NCBI RefSeq assembly: GCF_002504165.1
Contig: NZ_CP021404.1
Coordinates: forward strand, 2,232,001-2,296,000
DNA length: 64,000 nt
Source: Pacificitalea manganoxidans
GTDB lineage: Bacteria > Pseudomonadota > Alphaproteobacteria > Rhodobacterales > Rhodobacteraceae
Reading direction: 5' to 3'
Under the pieces are notes generated by a model. It was not told where the DNA came from. It was given only the letters and a program-made list of their open reading frames with translations, and did no database searches. The position numbers were made by a program, and so were the translations under genes. Shown in pieces: positions 55,077-64,000 of the stretch. How positions within the stretch are numbered: position 1 is the first letter of the stretch; each line of letters starts with the position of its first letter.

Positions 55077-55808
55077 ATGTCCGACACCGCGCCCCTGCTT
55101 CCGACCATCCTGACGCTGCTCTCTGTCGCCGTGTTCGCGATCATCCACATCACCGCACCGCAACTGGCCGTTCTGGACCGCGTGCCACGGTCCCGCTGGC
55201 TGTCGCTCGCCGGGGGTGTGGCGGTGGCTTATGTCTTTCTGCACCTGCTGCCCGACCTTGCCGTGCATGAGGAAACGCTGAACGAGGCCGACAGCCGCGG
55301 CGAGCTTGTCTATATCCTCGCGCTTGCCGGGCTCGCCACATTCTATGGTCTGGAACGTGTGATCCGCCGCGCCCGCGCCCGGGGGGAGCGGCCCGAGGCC
55401 GAGGGCGGCAGCTTCTGGCTGCATCTGGGCAGTTTCGCCGCCTACAACCTGCTTATCGGCTACCTGCTGCTACATCGGGAAGAAGACACCACACGCTCGC
55501 TCATCCTATACGCGGTCGCGATGGGCCTGCATTTCGTGACCAACGATTTCGGCCTGCGCGAAGACCACGAAGGTCTATATGACCGGCGCGGGCGGTGGCT
55601 GCTATCTGGCGCGGTGTTGCTGGGGGCTGCTCTGGGCTGGCTGGTTGAACTGCCCGAGACGATGATTATCGCCCTGTCATCGTTCCTTGCGGGCGGGATC
55701 GTCCTGAACGTGCTGAAGGAAGAATTGCCCGAAGACCGCGACAGCAGTTTCCTGCCCTTTGCCTTGGGCGTCGCGGGCTATGGCACGTTGCTGGTGCTGA
55801 TCCTCTAG
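55077..55808 (+). CDS. Polytopic membrane protein of unknown function
   Basis: A 243-aa protein with about seven hydrophobic helices: ILTLLSVAVFAIIHIT, WLSLAGGVAVAYVFLHLLPDL, LVYILALAGLATFYGLE and others, with His and Glu in loops (HEETLNEADSRGE, HLGSFAAYNLLIGYLLLHREEDT). Spaced His/Asp/Glu within helices recall ZIP-type metal transporters, but the resemblance is loose. The ATG at 55077 was chosen over an upstream Arg/Pro-rich extension. The stop lies 3 bp from the convergent FtsB-like gene. Confidence 0.75.
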   Translation: MSDTAPLLPTILTLLSVAVFAIIHITAPQLAVLDRVPRSRWLSLAGGVAVAYVFLHLLPDLAVHEETLNEADSRGELVYILALAGLATFYGLERVIRRARARGERPEAEGGSFWLHLGSFAAYNLLIGYLLLHREEDTTRSLILYAVAMGLHFVTNDFGLREDHEGLYDRRGRWLLSGAVLLGAALGWLVELPETMIIALSSFLAGGIVLNVLKEELPEDRDSSFLPFALGVAGYGTLLVLIL

Positions 55809-55811
55809 TGG

Positions 55812-56144
55812 TCAGCGAATGACGATCTCATCGGACCGCAACAAACCCAGCACATCGCGCGCCTGCTGATCGAGCAGGTCGAGATCCAGATATTCGTCGG
55901 ACATGCGGCGGGTTTTGTTTTCCAGCGCCGCCAGTTCCGCACTCAGCAGCGTTTTCTGCTGCTCCAGCGCCGTCGCCTCGGCGCGAATCTCCACCCGCCG
56001 GAACAGGCCGTAATCGCCCTGCACGGCAGCAAACGTGAAATAGGTCGCGAGCGAGAAACTCGCCGCGAAATACAAAACCACGCCGAATGCGGGTCTTTTC
56101 TGGGATCTGCTCATCGCCCGGACCTGTTTCACTGCCTCGATCAT
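55812..56144 (-). CDS. ftsB: FtsB/DivIC-family septum formation protein
   Basis: Bitopic division protein that joins FtsL and FtsQ. The 110-aa product has one transmembrane helix (about 22-42, [22 protein letters not shown]), [15 protein letters not shown], a coiled coil (about 58-80) and the acidic end. AGAGG precedes the ATG at 56144; the ATG at 56114 is an alternative. An FtsB-like gene near pdhA is a common alphaproteobacterial arrangement; here a membrane protein gene separates them. Confidence 0.85.
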   Translation of the reverse strand: MIEAVKQVRAMSRSQKRPAFGVVLYFAASFSLATYFTFAAVQGDYGLFRRVEIRAEATALEQQKTLLSAELAALENKTRRMSDEYLDLDLLDQQARDVLGLLRSDEIVIR

Positions 56145-56468
56145 CCGCCTCTGACGGGCGGTGCAGAGGACCGTCGCACAGTTGATTCGGTTTGTGAATC
56201 CCTCGACGAGCCTTGGGCGATCACTTTTTCGACCCGTGACACTTCTGTATATGGCGGCCCTGCCCGGTCGCTGCCCGACCGTCCGCCGGGGCGCCGTCGC
56301 ACCCCGTCAGGCCCCCTGCCCCTTGCGCCTTCTGATTTTCCGCTTTATACGCGCGAACACTTCACAGGCGGGGCTTGGGCCTTACGGGGGAGACATCCCC
56401 GAAAGGTCCGCCGGTTGGACAACAGTCTGAGCGCTCCGCCGAGGATCAAACCGGAAAGGATACGAGAC
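56145..56468 (+). promoter_or_regulatory. rpsB promoter and leader region
   Basis: About 320 bases between the divergent ftsB and rpsB. TTGCGC at 56323-56328, 17 bases, then TATACG at 56346-56351 is a credible sigma-70-type promoter, leaving a leader of about 110 nt that includes CCGCCGGTTGGACAACAGTC. A ribosomal-protein autoregulatory structure is possible but I could not define one. Confidence 0.45.
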
Positions 56469-57260
56469 ATGGCTCTCCCTGACTTCTCCCTCCGTCAGCT
56501 GCTCGAAGCTGGCGTTCACTTCGGCCACCAGACCCAGCGCTGGAACCCGCGCATGGCACCGTATATCTACGGTGACCGCAACGGCATCCACATCATGGAC
56601 CTCACCCAGACGGTCCCGATGCTCGACCAGGCTCTGCAGGTCGTTCGTGACACCGTCGCCAAAGGCGGCCGCGTTCTCTTCGTCGGCACCAAGCGTCAGG
56701 CCCAGCAGCCGATCGCCGATGCCGCAGAGCGTTGCGCACAGTATTACATGAACCACCGCTGGCTCGGCGGCACGCTGACCAACTGGAAAACCGTGTCTCA
56801 GTCCATCGGCCGCCTCAAGGCGATCGATGAGCAGGCCGCGATGGGCTACGAAGGCCTGACCAAGAAAGAGCGTCTGGGCATGGAGCGCGAGCAGGCCAAA
56901 CTGCAGGCCTCCCTCGGCGGTATCCGCGAAATGGGCGGCGTTCCCGACCTGCTGTTCGTCATCGACGTCAACAAAGAAGACCTGGCCATTGCCGAAGCGC
57001 GCAAGCTGGGCATTCCGGTTGTCGCCGTTGTCGATACCAACTGCTCCCCCGCTGGCGTCGACTACGTCATCCCCGGCAACGACGACGCGGCCCGCGCAAT
57101 CGCTCTTTACTGCGATCTCGTCTCCCGCGCTGCGCTTGACGGCATGACCGCTCAGATGGGCGCTGCCGGCATCGACCTGGGCGAGATGGAAGAAGCCCTG
57201 CAGGAAGAAGCCGCCGCCGAAGAGGCCGCTGCCGCTGCCGAGACCCCCGCGGAGGCCTGA
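56469..57260 (+). CDS. rpsB: 30S ribosomal protein S2
   Basis: A 263-aa uS2 protein beginning [20 protein letters not shown], with [22 protein letters not shown] and [20 protein letters not shown]. The C-terminal Glu/Ala-rich tail (about 235-263) is longer than in E. coli. A GGAAAGGATACGAGAC site precedes the ATG. Codon use is stronger than neighbours, as expected for a highly expressed gene. Operon with tsf. Confidence 0.98.
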   Translation: MALPDFSLRQLLEAGVHFGHQTQRWNPRMAPYIYGDRNGIHIMDLTQTVPMLDQALQVVRDTVAKGGRVLFVGTKRQAQQPIADAAERCAQYYMNHRWLGGTLTNWKTVSQSIGRLKAIDEQAAMGYEGLTKKERLGMEREQAKLQASLGGIREMGGVPDLLFVIDVNKEDLAIAEARKLGIPVVAVVDTNCSPAGVDYVIPGNDDAARAIALYCDLVSRAALDGMTAQMGAAGIDLGEMEEALQEEAAAEEAAAAAETPAEA

Positions 57261-57312
57261 GCCCCGCATTCGGGCGCCGCGCTTCGGGCCACTGGCTCGG
57301 CGGCGCCCCACG

Positions 57313-57338
57313 GGCGGGAGCGTCACGACGCTCCTGCC
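57313..57338 (+). terminator. Hairpin between rpsB and tsf
   Basis: GGCGGGAGCGT pairs with ACGCTCCTGCC (one G-U pair) around CACG. No T tract follows, so it more likely attenuates, or protects the rpsB 3' end, than fully ends transcription into tsf. Confidence 0.6.
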
Positions 57339-57409
57339 GTCATCCAATTGATACCGGGCGGGGCTAGTCCCTGCGCCGCACCCGACAGCAAAATCCGAGG
57401 AGAGGCCAG

Positions 57410-58285
57410 ATGGCGATCACCGCAGCGATGGTGAAAGAACTGCGCGACAGCACCGGCGCAGGCATGATGGACGCGAAAAAAGCGCTCAGCGAAAACGACG
57501 GCGACATGGAAGCTGCCGTTGACTGGCTGCGCACCAAGGGTCTGGCCAAGGCCGCCAAGAAATCGGGCCGCACCGCTGCCGAGGGCCTCGTGGCCGTCGC
57601 CGTCAACGGTGGCACCGGTGTCGCGGTCGAGGTGAACTCCGAGACCGACTTCGTCGCGAAGAACTCCGACTTCCAGGACATGGTGCGCAAAATCGCCTCC
57701 GTGGCGACCGACGCGTCCGACCTTGACGCGCTGAAGGCGACCGATCTGGGCGGCAAGACCGTCGAATCGACCATCACCGACAAAATCGCGACCATCGGCG
57801 AGAACATGACCCTGCGCCGGATGGAAAAGATCACCGGCGAGACCGTCGTGTCCTACGTCCATAATGCCGCCACCGATGGCATGGGCAAAATCGGCGTTCT
57901 GGTCGCGATGACCGGCGGCGACGAAGCGTTCGGCAAGCAGGTTGCGATGCATGTCGCCGCTGTGAACCCCGCATCGCTGGGCGAAGCCGATCTCGACCCG
58001 TCGATCGTTGAGCGTGAGCGTCAGGTTCTGACCGATCAGGCCCGCGAATCCGGCAAGCCGGAGCAGGTCATCGAGAAGATGATCGACGGCCGCATGAAGA
58101 AGTTCCTCTCCGAGGTGACCCTGCTGGGCCAGAGCTTCGTCGTGAACCCCGACCTGACCGTGGCCGAAGCCGCGAAAGAAGCAGGTGCGGAAATCACCGG
58201 CTTCATCCGTCTGGAAGTGGGCGAAGGCATCGAAGTCGAGAAAGAAGACTTCGCAGCCGAGGTGGCCAAAGCCGCTCAGGGCTAA
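57410..58285 (+). CDS. tsf: Elongation factor Ts
   Basis: EF-Ts recycles EF-Tu by exchanging GDP for GTP. The 291-aa protein has the N-terminal UBA-like [26 protein letters not shown], the signature [15 protein letters not shown] near residue 75 and the C-terminal LLGQSFV. GAGGAGA precedes the ATG. It ends the rpsB-tsf operon before a strong terminator. Confidence 0.98.
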   Translation: MAITAAMVKELRDSTGAGMMDAKKALSENDGDMEAAVDWLRTKGLAKAAKKSGRTAAEGLVAVAVNGGTGVAVEVNSETDFVAKNSDFQDMVRKIASVATDASDLDALKATDLGGKTVESTITDKIATIGENMTLRRMEKITGETVVSYVHNAATDGMGKIGVLVAMTGGDEAFGKQVAMHVAAVNPASLGEADLDPSIVERERQVLTDQARESGKPEQVIEKMIDGRMKKFLSEVTLLGQSFVVNPDLTVAEAAKEAGAEITGFIRLEVGEGIEVEKEDFAAEVAKAAQG

Positions 58286-58327
58286 TCGCCCGCCTTTACG
58301 GCACGCCCGTCAAAGGGCACGAATAGC

Positions 58328-58357
58328 AACGGCGCGGAGGGTATCCTCCGCGCCGTT
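58328..58357 (+). terminator. Terminator after tsf
   Basis: Perfect 13-bp stem AACGGCGCGGAGG/CCTCCGCGCCGTT with loop GTAT, followed by TGCGTTTGG. Confidence 0.9.
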
Positions 58358-58480
58358 TGCGTTTGGTGGTGTCGATATGTGGTTCAGGCCGGGTGGCATC
58401 GCCCGCAGGTCATAGATCGCACCGCGGGGAGGAACCGGGGCGCATCAGCCTGCCCTCCCCCGGTCCTGGCCCGGTTCCGT

Positions 58481-60199
58481 TCAGTCTTTCGATCCGATTG
58501 GTTGCAAGAACGCGAAATCGCAACCCTCATCCGCTTGCAGAACCTCACTGGCATAAAGCCGGTCATACCCGCGGCGCTCCTCCGGCGGGACCAGATCGGG
58601 GGTCCATTCCGCGCGGCGGCGATCCAGTTCGGCATCGTCCACCAGCAATTCCACGCGCTTGTCTTTGACCGACAGGCGGATGCGGTCGCCGGTGCGGACC
58701 AGCGCCAGCGTGCCGCCCACGGCCGCTTCGGGCGCGACATGCAGGATGATTGTGCCAAACGCCGTGCCCGACATGCGCGCGTCCGAGATGCGGATCATGT
58801 CCTTCACGCCCTTCGACGACAGTTTGCGCGGGATCGGCAGATAGCCCGCCTCCGGCATGCCACTGGCCGAGCGCGGCCCCGCATTTTGCAGGACCATCAC
58901 GTCATCTGCCTGAATGTCGAGATCGGGATCATCGATGCGCGCGGCCAGATCTTCGAGCGAGGTGAACACGACAGCGCGCCCCTCGGTCTCGAACAGGCTG
59001 CTATCGGCGGCGGAGCGTTTCAGGATCGCGCCACGAGGGGCAAGGTTCCCAAACAGCGCCACAAGCCCACCCTGCGGCTCCAGCGGCTCTTCGGCGGTGG
59101 CGATCACGCGGCGGTCGACATAACCGGGGTCTTGCTCCAGCCGGTCGCCCAGACGCTCACCCGTGACCGAGATCGTGTCGAGATGCAGTAGCGGCTTCAA
59201 TTCCCGCAGCACCGCGCCCACGCCACCGGCAAAGAAGAAATCTTCCATGTAGTGACTGCCCACCGGCTTCAGGTTCACCAGCACCGGGGTTTCATCCGAC
59301 AGTTGGTTTAGCCGGTCGAGCCCGATGCGGATCCCCAGCCGCCCCGCGATGGCGGTCAGATGGATGATCGCGTTGGTGGACCCGCCCAGTGACAGCAACA
59401 CCCGCAATGCGTTCTCAACGGATTTTTCGGTGATGATCTCGCTCGGGCGGATCGGGTTCTGCACCATCCGCGCCGCCGCCATGCCCGACGCTTCCGCCGC
59501 GCGCAGCCGGTCGGCATGCACCGCCGGGATCGCCGCCGTGCCCGGCAGCGCCATGCCCAGCGTCTCCGCGATACAGGCCATGGTGGACGCCGTGCCCATC
59601 ACGGCGCAGGTGCCGGTGGTGGTGGCCAGCCGCCCTTCGATATCGTTGATCTGCTCGGTCGAAACCTCGCCCGCGCGATACTTGCCCCAGAAGCGGCGGC
59701 AATCGGTGCAGGCGCCCAGACGCTCCTCGCCATAGCGCGAGGTCATCATCGGCCCGCCGATCAACTGCACCGCGGGCAGGTCGGCAGACGCCGCGCCCAT
59801 CAGCTGAGCGGGGACCGTTTTGTCACAACCGCCCATCAGCACGACGGCATCCATCGGCTGCGCGCGCACCATTTCTTCGGTGTCCATCGACATCAGGTTG
59901 CGGAACTTGAGCGAGGTCGGTGACAAAAACACCTCGCCCAGCGAGATCGTCGGAAACTCGATCGGCAGCCCGCCCGCCAGCAGCACACCGCGTTTCACAT
60001 GCTCGACCATTTCGGGGAAATGGCGGTGGCAGTTGTTGAAGCCGGAAAACGAGTTGGCGATGCCGACGATGGGCTTTTTCAGCACCTCGCGGGAATAGCC
60101 CATCGATGCGGCAAAGCTGTTGCGGAGATAGACCGAGAAATCCCGATCGCCGTAATTCGTCAGCCCCCGTGCGAGGCCGCGGTCCTGTTCGTCGCTCAT
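58481..60199 (-). CDS. IlvD/Edd-family sugar-acid dehydratase
   Basis: This family dehydrates sugar acids (arabinonate, xylonate, gluconate-type) or dihydroxy acids using an Fe-S cluster. The 572-aa protein has three conserved cysteines at 57 (GFNNCHRH), 125 (GGCDKT) and 198 (TTGTCAVMG), with K127 as the carboxylated-lysine candidate. Those match Cys59/127/200 and Lys129 of Rhizobium L-arabinonate dehydratase with a constant offset of two, favouring a [2Fe-2S] sugar-acid dehydratase over true IlvD. It follows the aldehyde dehydrogenase gene with a 5-bp gap. The substrate is unknown. Confidence 0.88.
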   Translation of the reverse strand: MSDEQDRGLARGLTNYGDRDFSVYLRNSFAASMGYSREVLKKPIVGIANSFSGFNNCHRHFPEMVEHVKRGVLLAGGLPIEFPTISLGEVFLSPTSLKFRNLMSMDTEEMVRAQPMDAVVLMGGCDKTVPAQLMGAASADLPAVQLIGGPMMTSRYGEERLGACTDCRRFWGKYRAGEVSTEQINDIEGRLATTTGTCAVMGTASTMACIAETLGMALPGTAAIPAVHADRLRAAEASGMAAARMVQNPIRPSEIITEKSVENALRVLLSLGGSTNAIIHLTAIAGRLGIRIGLDRLNQLSDETPVLVNLKPVGSHYMEDFFFAGGVGAVLRELKPLLHLDTISVTGERLGDRLEQDPGYVDRRVIATAEEPLEPQGGLVALFGNLAPRGAILKRSAADSSLFETEGRAVVFTSLEDLAARIDDPDLDIQADDVMVLQNAGPRSASGMPEAGYLPIPRKLSSKGVKDMIRISDARMSGTAFGTIILHVAPEAAVGGTLALVRTGDRIRLSVKDKRVELLVDDAELDRRRAEWTPDLVPPEERRGYDRLYASEVLQADEGCDFAFLQPIGSKD

Positions 60200-60204
60200 T
60201 CTTG

Positions 60205-61653
60205 TCAGTCCTTCGGTGCGAGCTTGATCTTGACGTATTTCGGGTCGAGGTAGTCCATCAACCCCAGCGACCCGCCTTCCCGGCCCATGCCGCTTTCCTT
60301 GACGCCGCCAAAGGGCGCCTCAGCGGTGGCCAGCAACATTTCATTCACGCCGACCATGCCGACCTCCAGATCCTCCCACGCGCGGGTCGCGCGCGCCAGA
60401 TCATTGGAGAACACATAGCCCGCGAGCCCGAAGGGCAGGCTGTTAGCGCGTGCAATAACCTCGTCATAGTCGCGGAAGGTGGTGATGGGTGCAATCGGGC
60501 CGAACGGCTCATCGATCATCACCCGCGCGTCGTCAGGCACCCGGCCCAGAACGGTGGGTTCAAAGAAATAGCCGTGGTTGAGATCTTTGGGCCGCTGCCC
60601 ACCCGCAAGCAACTCCGCGCCGCGGTCAAGCGCATCGGCGGTCATTTCCCCAATGGTGGTCAGCCCGCGTCGGTTGGCCATCGGCCCCATCTGCACGCCA
60701 TCGTCCAGCCCGCGACCCAGCTTCAGCCCGCGCGCCACTTCGGCAAATCGGGTGGCGAAGCGGTCATATTTGCTCTCATGCACATAGAACCGGGTGGGCG
60801 AAATGCAGACCTGCCCGCAATTGCGGAACTTGGTATTGGCACAGGCTTCGGCCACGGCCTCCGCATCGACATCGTCGAACACGACGACCGGCCCATGTCC
60901 GCCCAGTTCCATCGACACTTTCTTTACGCCGTCAGCGGCGAGATGCAGGATCTCCTTGCCCACGGGGACCGAGCCGGTGACGGAGACCTTGCGTACGATG
61001 GGCGAGCGGACGAGCTTCTCCGCGATCATCTGCGAATTACCGGTGACGAACCCCACGGCCCCTGCCGGAATGCCTGCGTCATGACAGGCCTGAACCAGCG
61101 CAGCGCAAGAGCCGGGCGCCTCCCCTGCCGGTTTGACGATCACGGCGCAGCCCGCGCCGAGCGCTGCGGCGATCTTGCGCGCGGGCAGCAGCGCGGGGAA
61201 GTTCCACGCACTGAACGCCGCCACCACGCCCACCGGCTGATAGATCACCTGCATGCGGCTGTCGGGGGTGCGGCCTTCGATGATCTGACCGTAGATGCGT
61301 TTGGTTTCTTCGGCATACCAGTCGAATTGATCGGCGGCGGCGCGGGTCTCCCCCCGTGCCTCGGCCAGCGGCTTGCCGGTCTCAAGGCTCATGACGCGGG
61401 CGATATCCTCGGTCCGGTCGCGGATCAGCTGCGCCACCCGCCGCAGCGCCGCGCCCCGATCCCATGTGCCCACGCGCCGCCATTCGGCGAACCCGGCCTG
61501 TGCCGCGCTCAGCGCCGCGTCGAGATCGGCCTCCGTCGCCACAGCGATGGTGCCCAGTTGATCCTCCGTCGCGGGATCATGCACCCCGCGTGTGCCGCCA
61601 TCCGAGGCCGCGCGCCACGCGCCGTCGATATACAGGTTCAGGTCGTCATACAT
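60205..61653 (-). CDS. NAD(P)-dependent semialdehyde dehydrogenase
   Basis: An aldehyde dehydrogenase of 482 aa. It has the Rossmann segment AFSAWNFPALLPARKIAAALGAG, the general-base Glu in MELGGHGPVVVFD near 253, and the catalytic Cys in FRNCGQVCISPTRF near 287, plus EPFGPIAPI and the C-terminal PFGGVKESGMGREGG. This profile fits succinate- or 2-oxoglutarate-semialdehyde dehydrogenases; the latter ends the oxidative pentose pathway, consistent with the adjacent sugar-acid dehydratase. GAGG precedes the ATG. Confidence 0.9.
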   Translation of the reverse strand: MYDDLNLYIDGAWRAASDGGTRGVHDPATEDQLGTIAVATEADLDAALSAAQAGFAEWRRVGTWDRGAALRRVAQLIRDRTEDIARVMSLETGKPLAEARGETRAAADQFDWYAEETKRIYGQIIEGRTPDSRMQVIYQPVGVVAAFSAWNFPALLPARKIAAALGAGCAVIVKPAGEAPGSCAALVQACHDAGIPAGAVGFVTGNSQMIAEKLVRSPIVRKVSVTGSVPVGKEILHLAADGVKKVSMELGGHGPVVVFDDVDAEAVAEACANTKFRNCGQVCISPTRFYVHESKYDRFATRFAEVARGLKLGRGLDDGVQMGPMANRRGLTTIGEMTADALDRGAELLAGGQRPKDLNHGYFFEPTVLGRVPDDARVMIDEPFGPIAPITTFRDYDEVIARANSLPFGLAGYVFSNDLARATRAWEDLEVGMVGVNEMLLATAEAPFGGVKESGMGREGGSLGLMDYLDPKYVKIKLAPKD

Positions 61654-61662
61654 GGGAGGTCC

Positions 61663-63567
61663 TCAGATCTTCTGCATCAGGTAGTCGCGCTGCACGTCAT
61701 CGACCCAATTGCCGACATTCCAGCTGCCATAAGCGCCCATTCCGGCGAAATCGTCGTGGTTGCCATAAACGGGGATGTGCAGCAGGCTCAGCCCGTCATG
61801 GGCATGGCCCTCGGCCAGCGCGACCTCAAGCTCCTCAGCCGTGGTGCCAGCCCAGATCGCCCGCACCCCGGACACCGCGCCCGCCATCTGGACATAATCC
61901 ACCGCGACGCTGTCATTGGTGCGGAATTCACGTCCGTATTGAGCCAGTTGCAGCCCGGTGATCGCAGCCATGCGCCGGTTGTCGAAAAGCGCGATCATGC
62001 CACGCACGCCATGTTCCACCGCGTCGATCAGCACTTGCGGGTTCATCATGAACGAGCCGTCGCCGGTGAACGCCACACCATATTTCGGCTCCGCCACCCC
62101 GGCAGCGCCCAGCAGGGCGGAGGTCGCGAACCCCATGTAGGAGGCCCCCGTTTCCGTCACGGTCTGGCCGACGGCGCTGTCCTCGACCACCTGAAACCCG
62201 TTGGCCTGCACATCGCCTGCGTCGAAGAATTTCACCGCGCCGTGGGCGTTGGCGAACCGCGATACGATGTTGATCGCGGCGGGCTGGGTCAGCACCGGGC
62301 GCTGCCAGACGGGATCCTCGACCGGTGCTTGGGCGAAACGCGCGCGTTTGAACGCGGTCCAGTCGTCTTTCTTGGCGGTGCAGGCGGCGGTCCAGTCACC
62401 GGCGGGCTGCGGGCGCACGACCTCCAGCAGCCGTTCGATCACCGCGCCGATATCGCCGGGGAGCATCTCGGTATTGGCATAATGCGAAGCATCGTCGAGA
62501 TCGCCGTTGATGTTGATCACCGCCTGTGCGCGGGGCCAGCCCGTGCCCGAACAATCCGCCTGACAGACCGCCCGAGAGCCGATGATGATCGCCAGATCGG
62601 CGTTCTGCATCGCATGATTGCCGCTGATCGAGCCTTTGGACCCGCCGACATGCATGTTGAGCGGGTGATCGTCGGGCAGCACGCCGAGCGATCCGGGGGA
62701 CAGCACCACCGGCGCATTGAGCGCCTCGGCCAGCCGCTGCACCGCCGCCGCATGGGTGCGGGTGCCGCCCCCGGCCTTGATCGCCACGCGTTTCGCGCCT
62801 GCGATCAGATCGGCGGCACGGGTCAGCGCGTCCTGCCCGGCAGGCGCCAGCGTCGGCGCATTCAGGCGCCCCGGCAGCGTCGCAAGGTTCAGCGCGGTTT
62901 GCTGCGGCTGGGTGTTGATGGGCGCCATGATGAAGAACGGCGCCGCGCGATAGGGGTGATGTACGCAGGCCGTGCCCCGGCGCAGGCAGTCGCGCAGCGC
63001 CTCGGGGGTGTGCAGCGTATAGGACTGCCCCATCAGCGCAGTGATCCGCCCGAACAGCCCCTGTTCGGCCTTCGGCACCTGCTGCATGTTGTAGCCTTCG
63101 CCGCGCGTCGTCTCATCTCCGTAGATGTGATACACGCCGATCCCGTTGGACGACGCCGCCAGCGCGCCCGCCATCGCCTGCAACCCGCCCGGGCCAATCG
63201 AGGTAATGACAGCGGGCGTTTCGCCATAGACCCACGCATGGGCGGTGGCGGCATGGGCCATCTCCACCTCGTTGCGGCAATTGATGCAGGTGGTCACGCC
63301 TTCTTCGGTATAGACGCGCAGCACCTCCCCCAGATCGGTTGAGCCGTGGCCGAAGATCGCGAAATAGGTCCGCACCCCCTGACGCAACAGGCCGATCACC
63401 AACGCTTCGCTCAGCGTGACCTCGATCACCTGCGCATCTGCGGCCAGCGCGGCAATGCCGCCCTCGGCCAGTCGCCGGGCCCGGGCGCGCAGGGCGTCTT
63501 CGGGCGTGGCTGCGGCGGATGTGGCCACCGAAATATCCGCTTCTTTGGGCGAAGTCCGCTCAAGCAT
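61663..63567 (-). CDS. Thiamine-diphosphate-dependent enzyme, IolD-like
   Basis: A 634-aa ThDP enzyme with the usual three-domain layout: N-terminal Pyr domain (about 45-215) with the activating Glu in CRNEVEMAHAATAHA, central domain, and C-terminal PP domain with GDGSFMMNPQVLIDAVEHGV and the N at FDNRR. The GHGSTDLGEVL stretch and overall length suggest the IolD (trihydroxycyclohexanedione hydrolase) branch rather than acetolactate synthase. It lies 9 bp before the dehydrogenase gene and overlaps the permease gene by 8 bases, so it belongs to the operon. The reaction is unknown. Confidence 0.85.
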   Translation of the reverse strand: MLERTSPKEADISVATSAAATPEDALRARARRLAEGGIAALAADAQVIEVTLSEALVIGLLRQGVRTYFAIFGHGSTDLGEVLRVYTEEGVTTCINCRNEVEMAHAATAHAWVYGETPAVITSIGPGGLQAMAGALAASSNGIGVYHIYGDETTRGEGYNMQQVPKAEQGLFGRITALMGQSYTLHTPEALRDCLRRGTACVHHPYRAAPFFIMAPINTQPQQTALNLATLPGRLNAPTLAPAGQDALTRAADLIAGAKRVAIKAGGGTRTHAAAVQRLAEALNAPVVLSPGSLGVLPDDHPLNMHVGGSKGSISGNHAMQNADLAIIIGSRAVCQADCSGTGWPRAQAVININGDLDDASHYANTEMLPGDIGAVIERLLEVVRPQPAGDWTAACTAKKDDWTAFKRARFAQAPVEDPVWQRPVLTQPAAINIVSRFANAHGAVKFFDAGDVQANGFQVVEDSAVGQTVTETGASYMGFATSALLGAAGVAEPKYGVAFTGDGSFMMNPQVLIDAVEHGVRGMIALFDNRRMAAITGLQLAQYGREFRTNDSVAVDYVQMAGAVSGVRAIWAGTTAEELEVALAEGHAHDGLSLLHIPVYGNHDDFAGMGAYGSWNVGNWVDDVQRDYLMQKI

Positions 63568-64000
63568 TGCTTTTCTCCGTCAGTTTGGTGGTCTTGCGCA
63601 GGCGCAGCCCGGAGGCGGTCTGAAGCGCGATGATCAGGGCGGCGAGCGCGAAGAAGCCCATCGCCACCGGGGATGTGTAGAAGATCGAGTAATGCCCGTC
63701 CGACAGCGCCATCGCGGTGCGGAACTCGTTTTCGAGTGTCGGCCCCAGCACCATGCCAAGGATCACGGGCGTCGTCGGGATGCCCATGCGCATCAGCCCG
63801 TAGGCCAGCCCCCCGATCACCGCCATCGTGTAGATGTCGAAGGCGGAGTTGCGCACCGTGTAGGCGCCGATGACGCAGAGCACGAGGATCACCACAGCCA
63901 GCAATTGCGGCGGCACGCGCAGGACGTAGACGAACAGCCGGATGCCTGCGAGTTGCAGCACCAGAATAAAGACATAGGCCATCACCACGGCGATATAGAT
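63560..64000 (-). CDS. Tripartite tricarboxylate transporter permease, TctA type (C-terminal part)
   Basis: The last about 146 residues of a large membrane permease; the start lies beyond the right edge. Four or five hydrophobic helices are visible (VFILVLQLAGIRLFVYVL, LLAVVILVLCVIGAYTVR, MAVIGGLAYGLMRMGIP) and the family segment PVILGMVLGPTLENEFRTAM. TctA works with TctB and a periplasmic TctC to import carboxylates. The stop overlaps the ThDP-enzyme gene by 8 bases, linking uptake to the catabolic genes downstream. Confidence 0.88.
   Translation of the reverse strand: MYIAVVMAYVFILVLQLAGIRLFVYVLRVPPQLLAVVILVLCVIGAYTVRNSAFDIYTMAVIGGLAYGLMRMGIPTTPVILGMVLGPTLENEFRTAMALSDGHYSIFYTSPVAMGFFALAALIIALQTASGLRLRKTTKLTEKSNA

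Noticed and set aside
60106-63342. A 1078-codon open frame on the plus strand across three minus-strand genes
   Set aside because: Its protein is His/Arg/Pro-rich and matches nothing. The minus-strand genes have clear family motifs. It is a GC-bias shadow.

Overview
The window reads as chromosomal DNA of a GC-rich alphaproteobacterium, most likely a Rhodobacteraceae (roseobacter-type) species. The evidence is the gene content and order: aroB-aroK beside xerD with two overlapping small or exported genes between them; C4-pathway 5-aminolevulinate synthase (hemA); an IalB-family exported protein; PreT/PreA pyrimidine reductase; a lipoyl domain fused to the pyruvate dehydrogenase E1 beta subunit; an OlsB-type ornithine-lipid acyltransferase; a bactofilin/M23 pair; and a tripartite tricarboxylate transporter. 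Nearly all of it is core or housekeeping DNA. No phage, insertion sequence, CRISPR array or rRNA was seen.

Layout. 1-5.5 kb: shikimate genes (minus), a 44-codon membrane peptide, an exported protein and xerD (plus), then two cyclophilins (minus). 5.9-8.9 kb: pgk and class I fba, separated by about 0.9 kb that holds three copies of a structured repeat. 9-12.8 kb: a GFA-family gene and the preT-orf-preA operon (minus). 13.1-15 kb: accB-accC. 15.2-19.2 kb: ialB, two more repeat copies, tpiA, a lipid A-type acyltransferase and an M48 protease. 19.6-21.4 kb: M23 peptidase plus bactofilin. 21.6-23.3 kb: an HWE histidine kinase and an AT-rich orphan gene. 23.3-30 kb: prfB, a class A penicillin-binding protein, an amidase and an aminotransferase (minus). 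30-36 kb: a DsbA-like protein, ispG, a RodZ-like protein, hemA and an exported protein. 36-44.8 kb: M20 peptidase, twin tRNA-Asp, a lipid kinase, a phosphoesterase, a 63-aa protein, ndk, an ABC-F protein, MarC, a retropepsin-like protease and an exported protein. 44.9-50.9 kb: a P-loop ATPase, metA-type homoserine acyltransferase, a lipoprotein hydrolase, class II DAHP synthase, olsB and msrB. 51-56.1 kb: pdhC-pdhB-pdhA, a membrane protein and an FtsB-like gene. 56.4-58.4 kb: rpsB-tsf. 58.5-64 kb: a catabolic operon (IlvD/Edd-type dehydratase, aldehyde dehydrogenase, TPP enzyme, TctA-type permease).

The most unusual signal is a family of five ~155-bp repeats. Three lie upstream of fba and two upstream of tpiA, all on the plus strand and all pointing towards the downstream glycolytic gene. 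Each carries several hairpins and a conserved CCTCCCC that resembles the anti-Shine-Dalgarno sequence, and one copy keeps an inner stem despite changed sequence. Other points of interest are paired palindromes at the GFA start codon, a RutR-like operator before preT, an FNR-like site before hemA, a 20-bp palindrome over the M48 start codon, the AT-rich orphan abutting prfB, and the catabolic cluster at the right edge.
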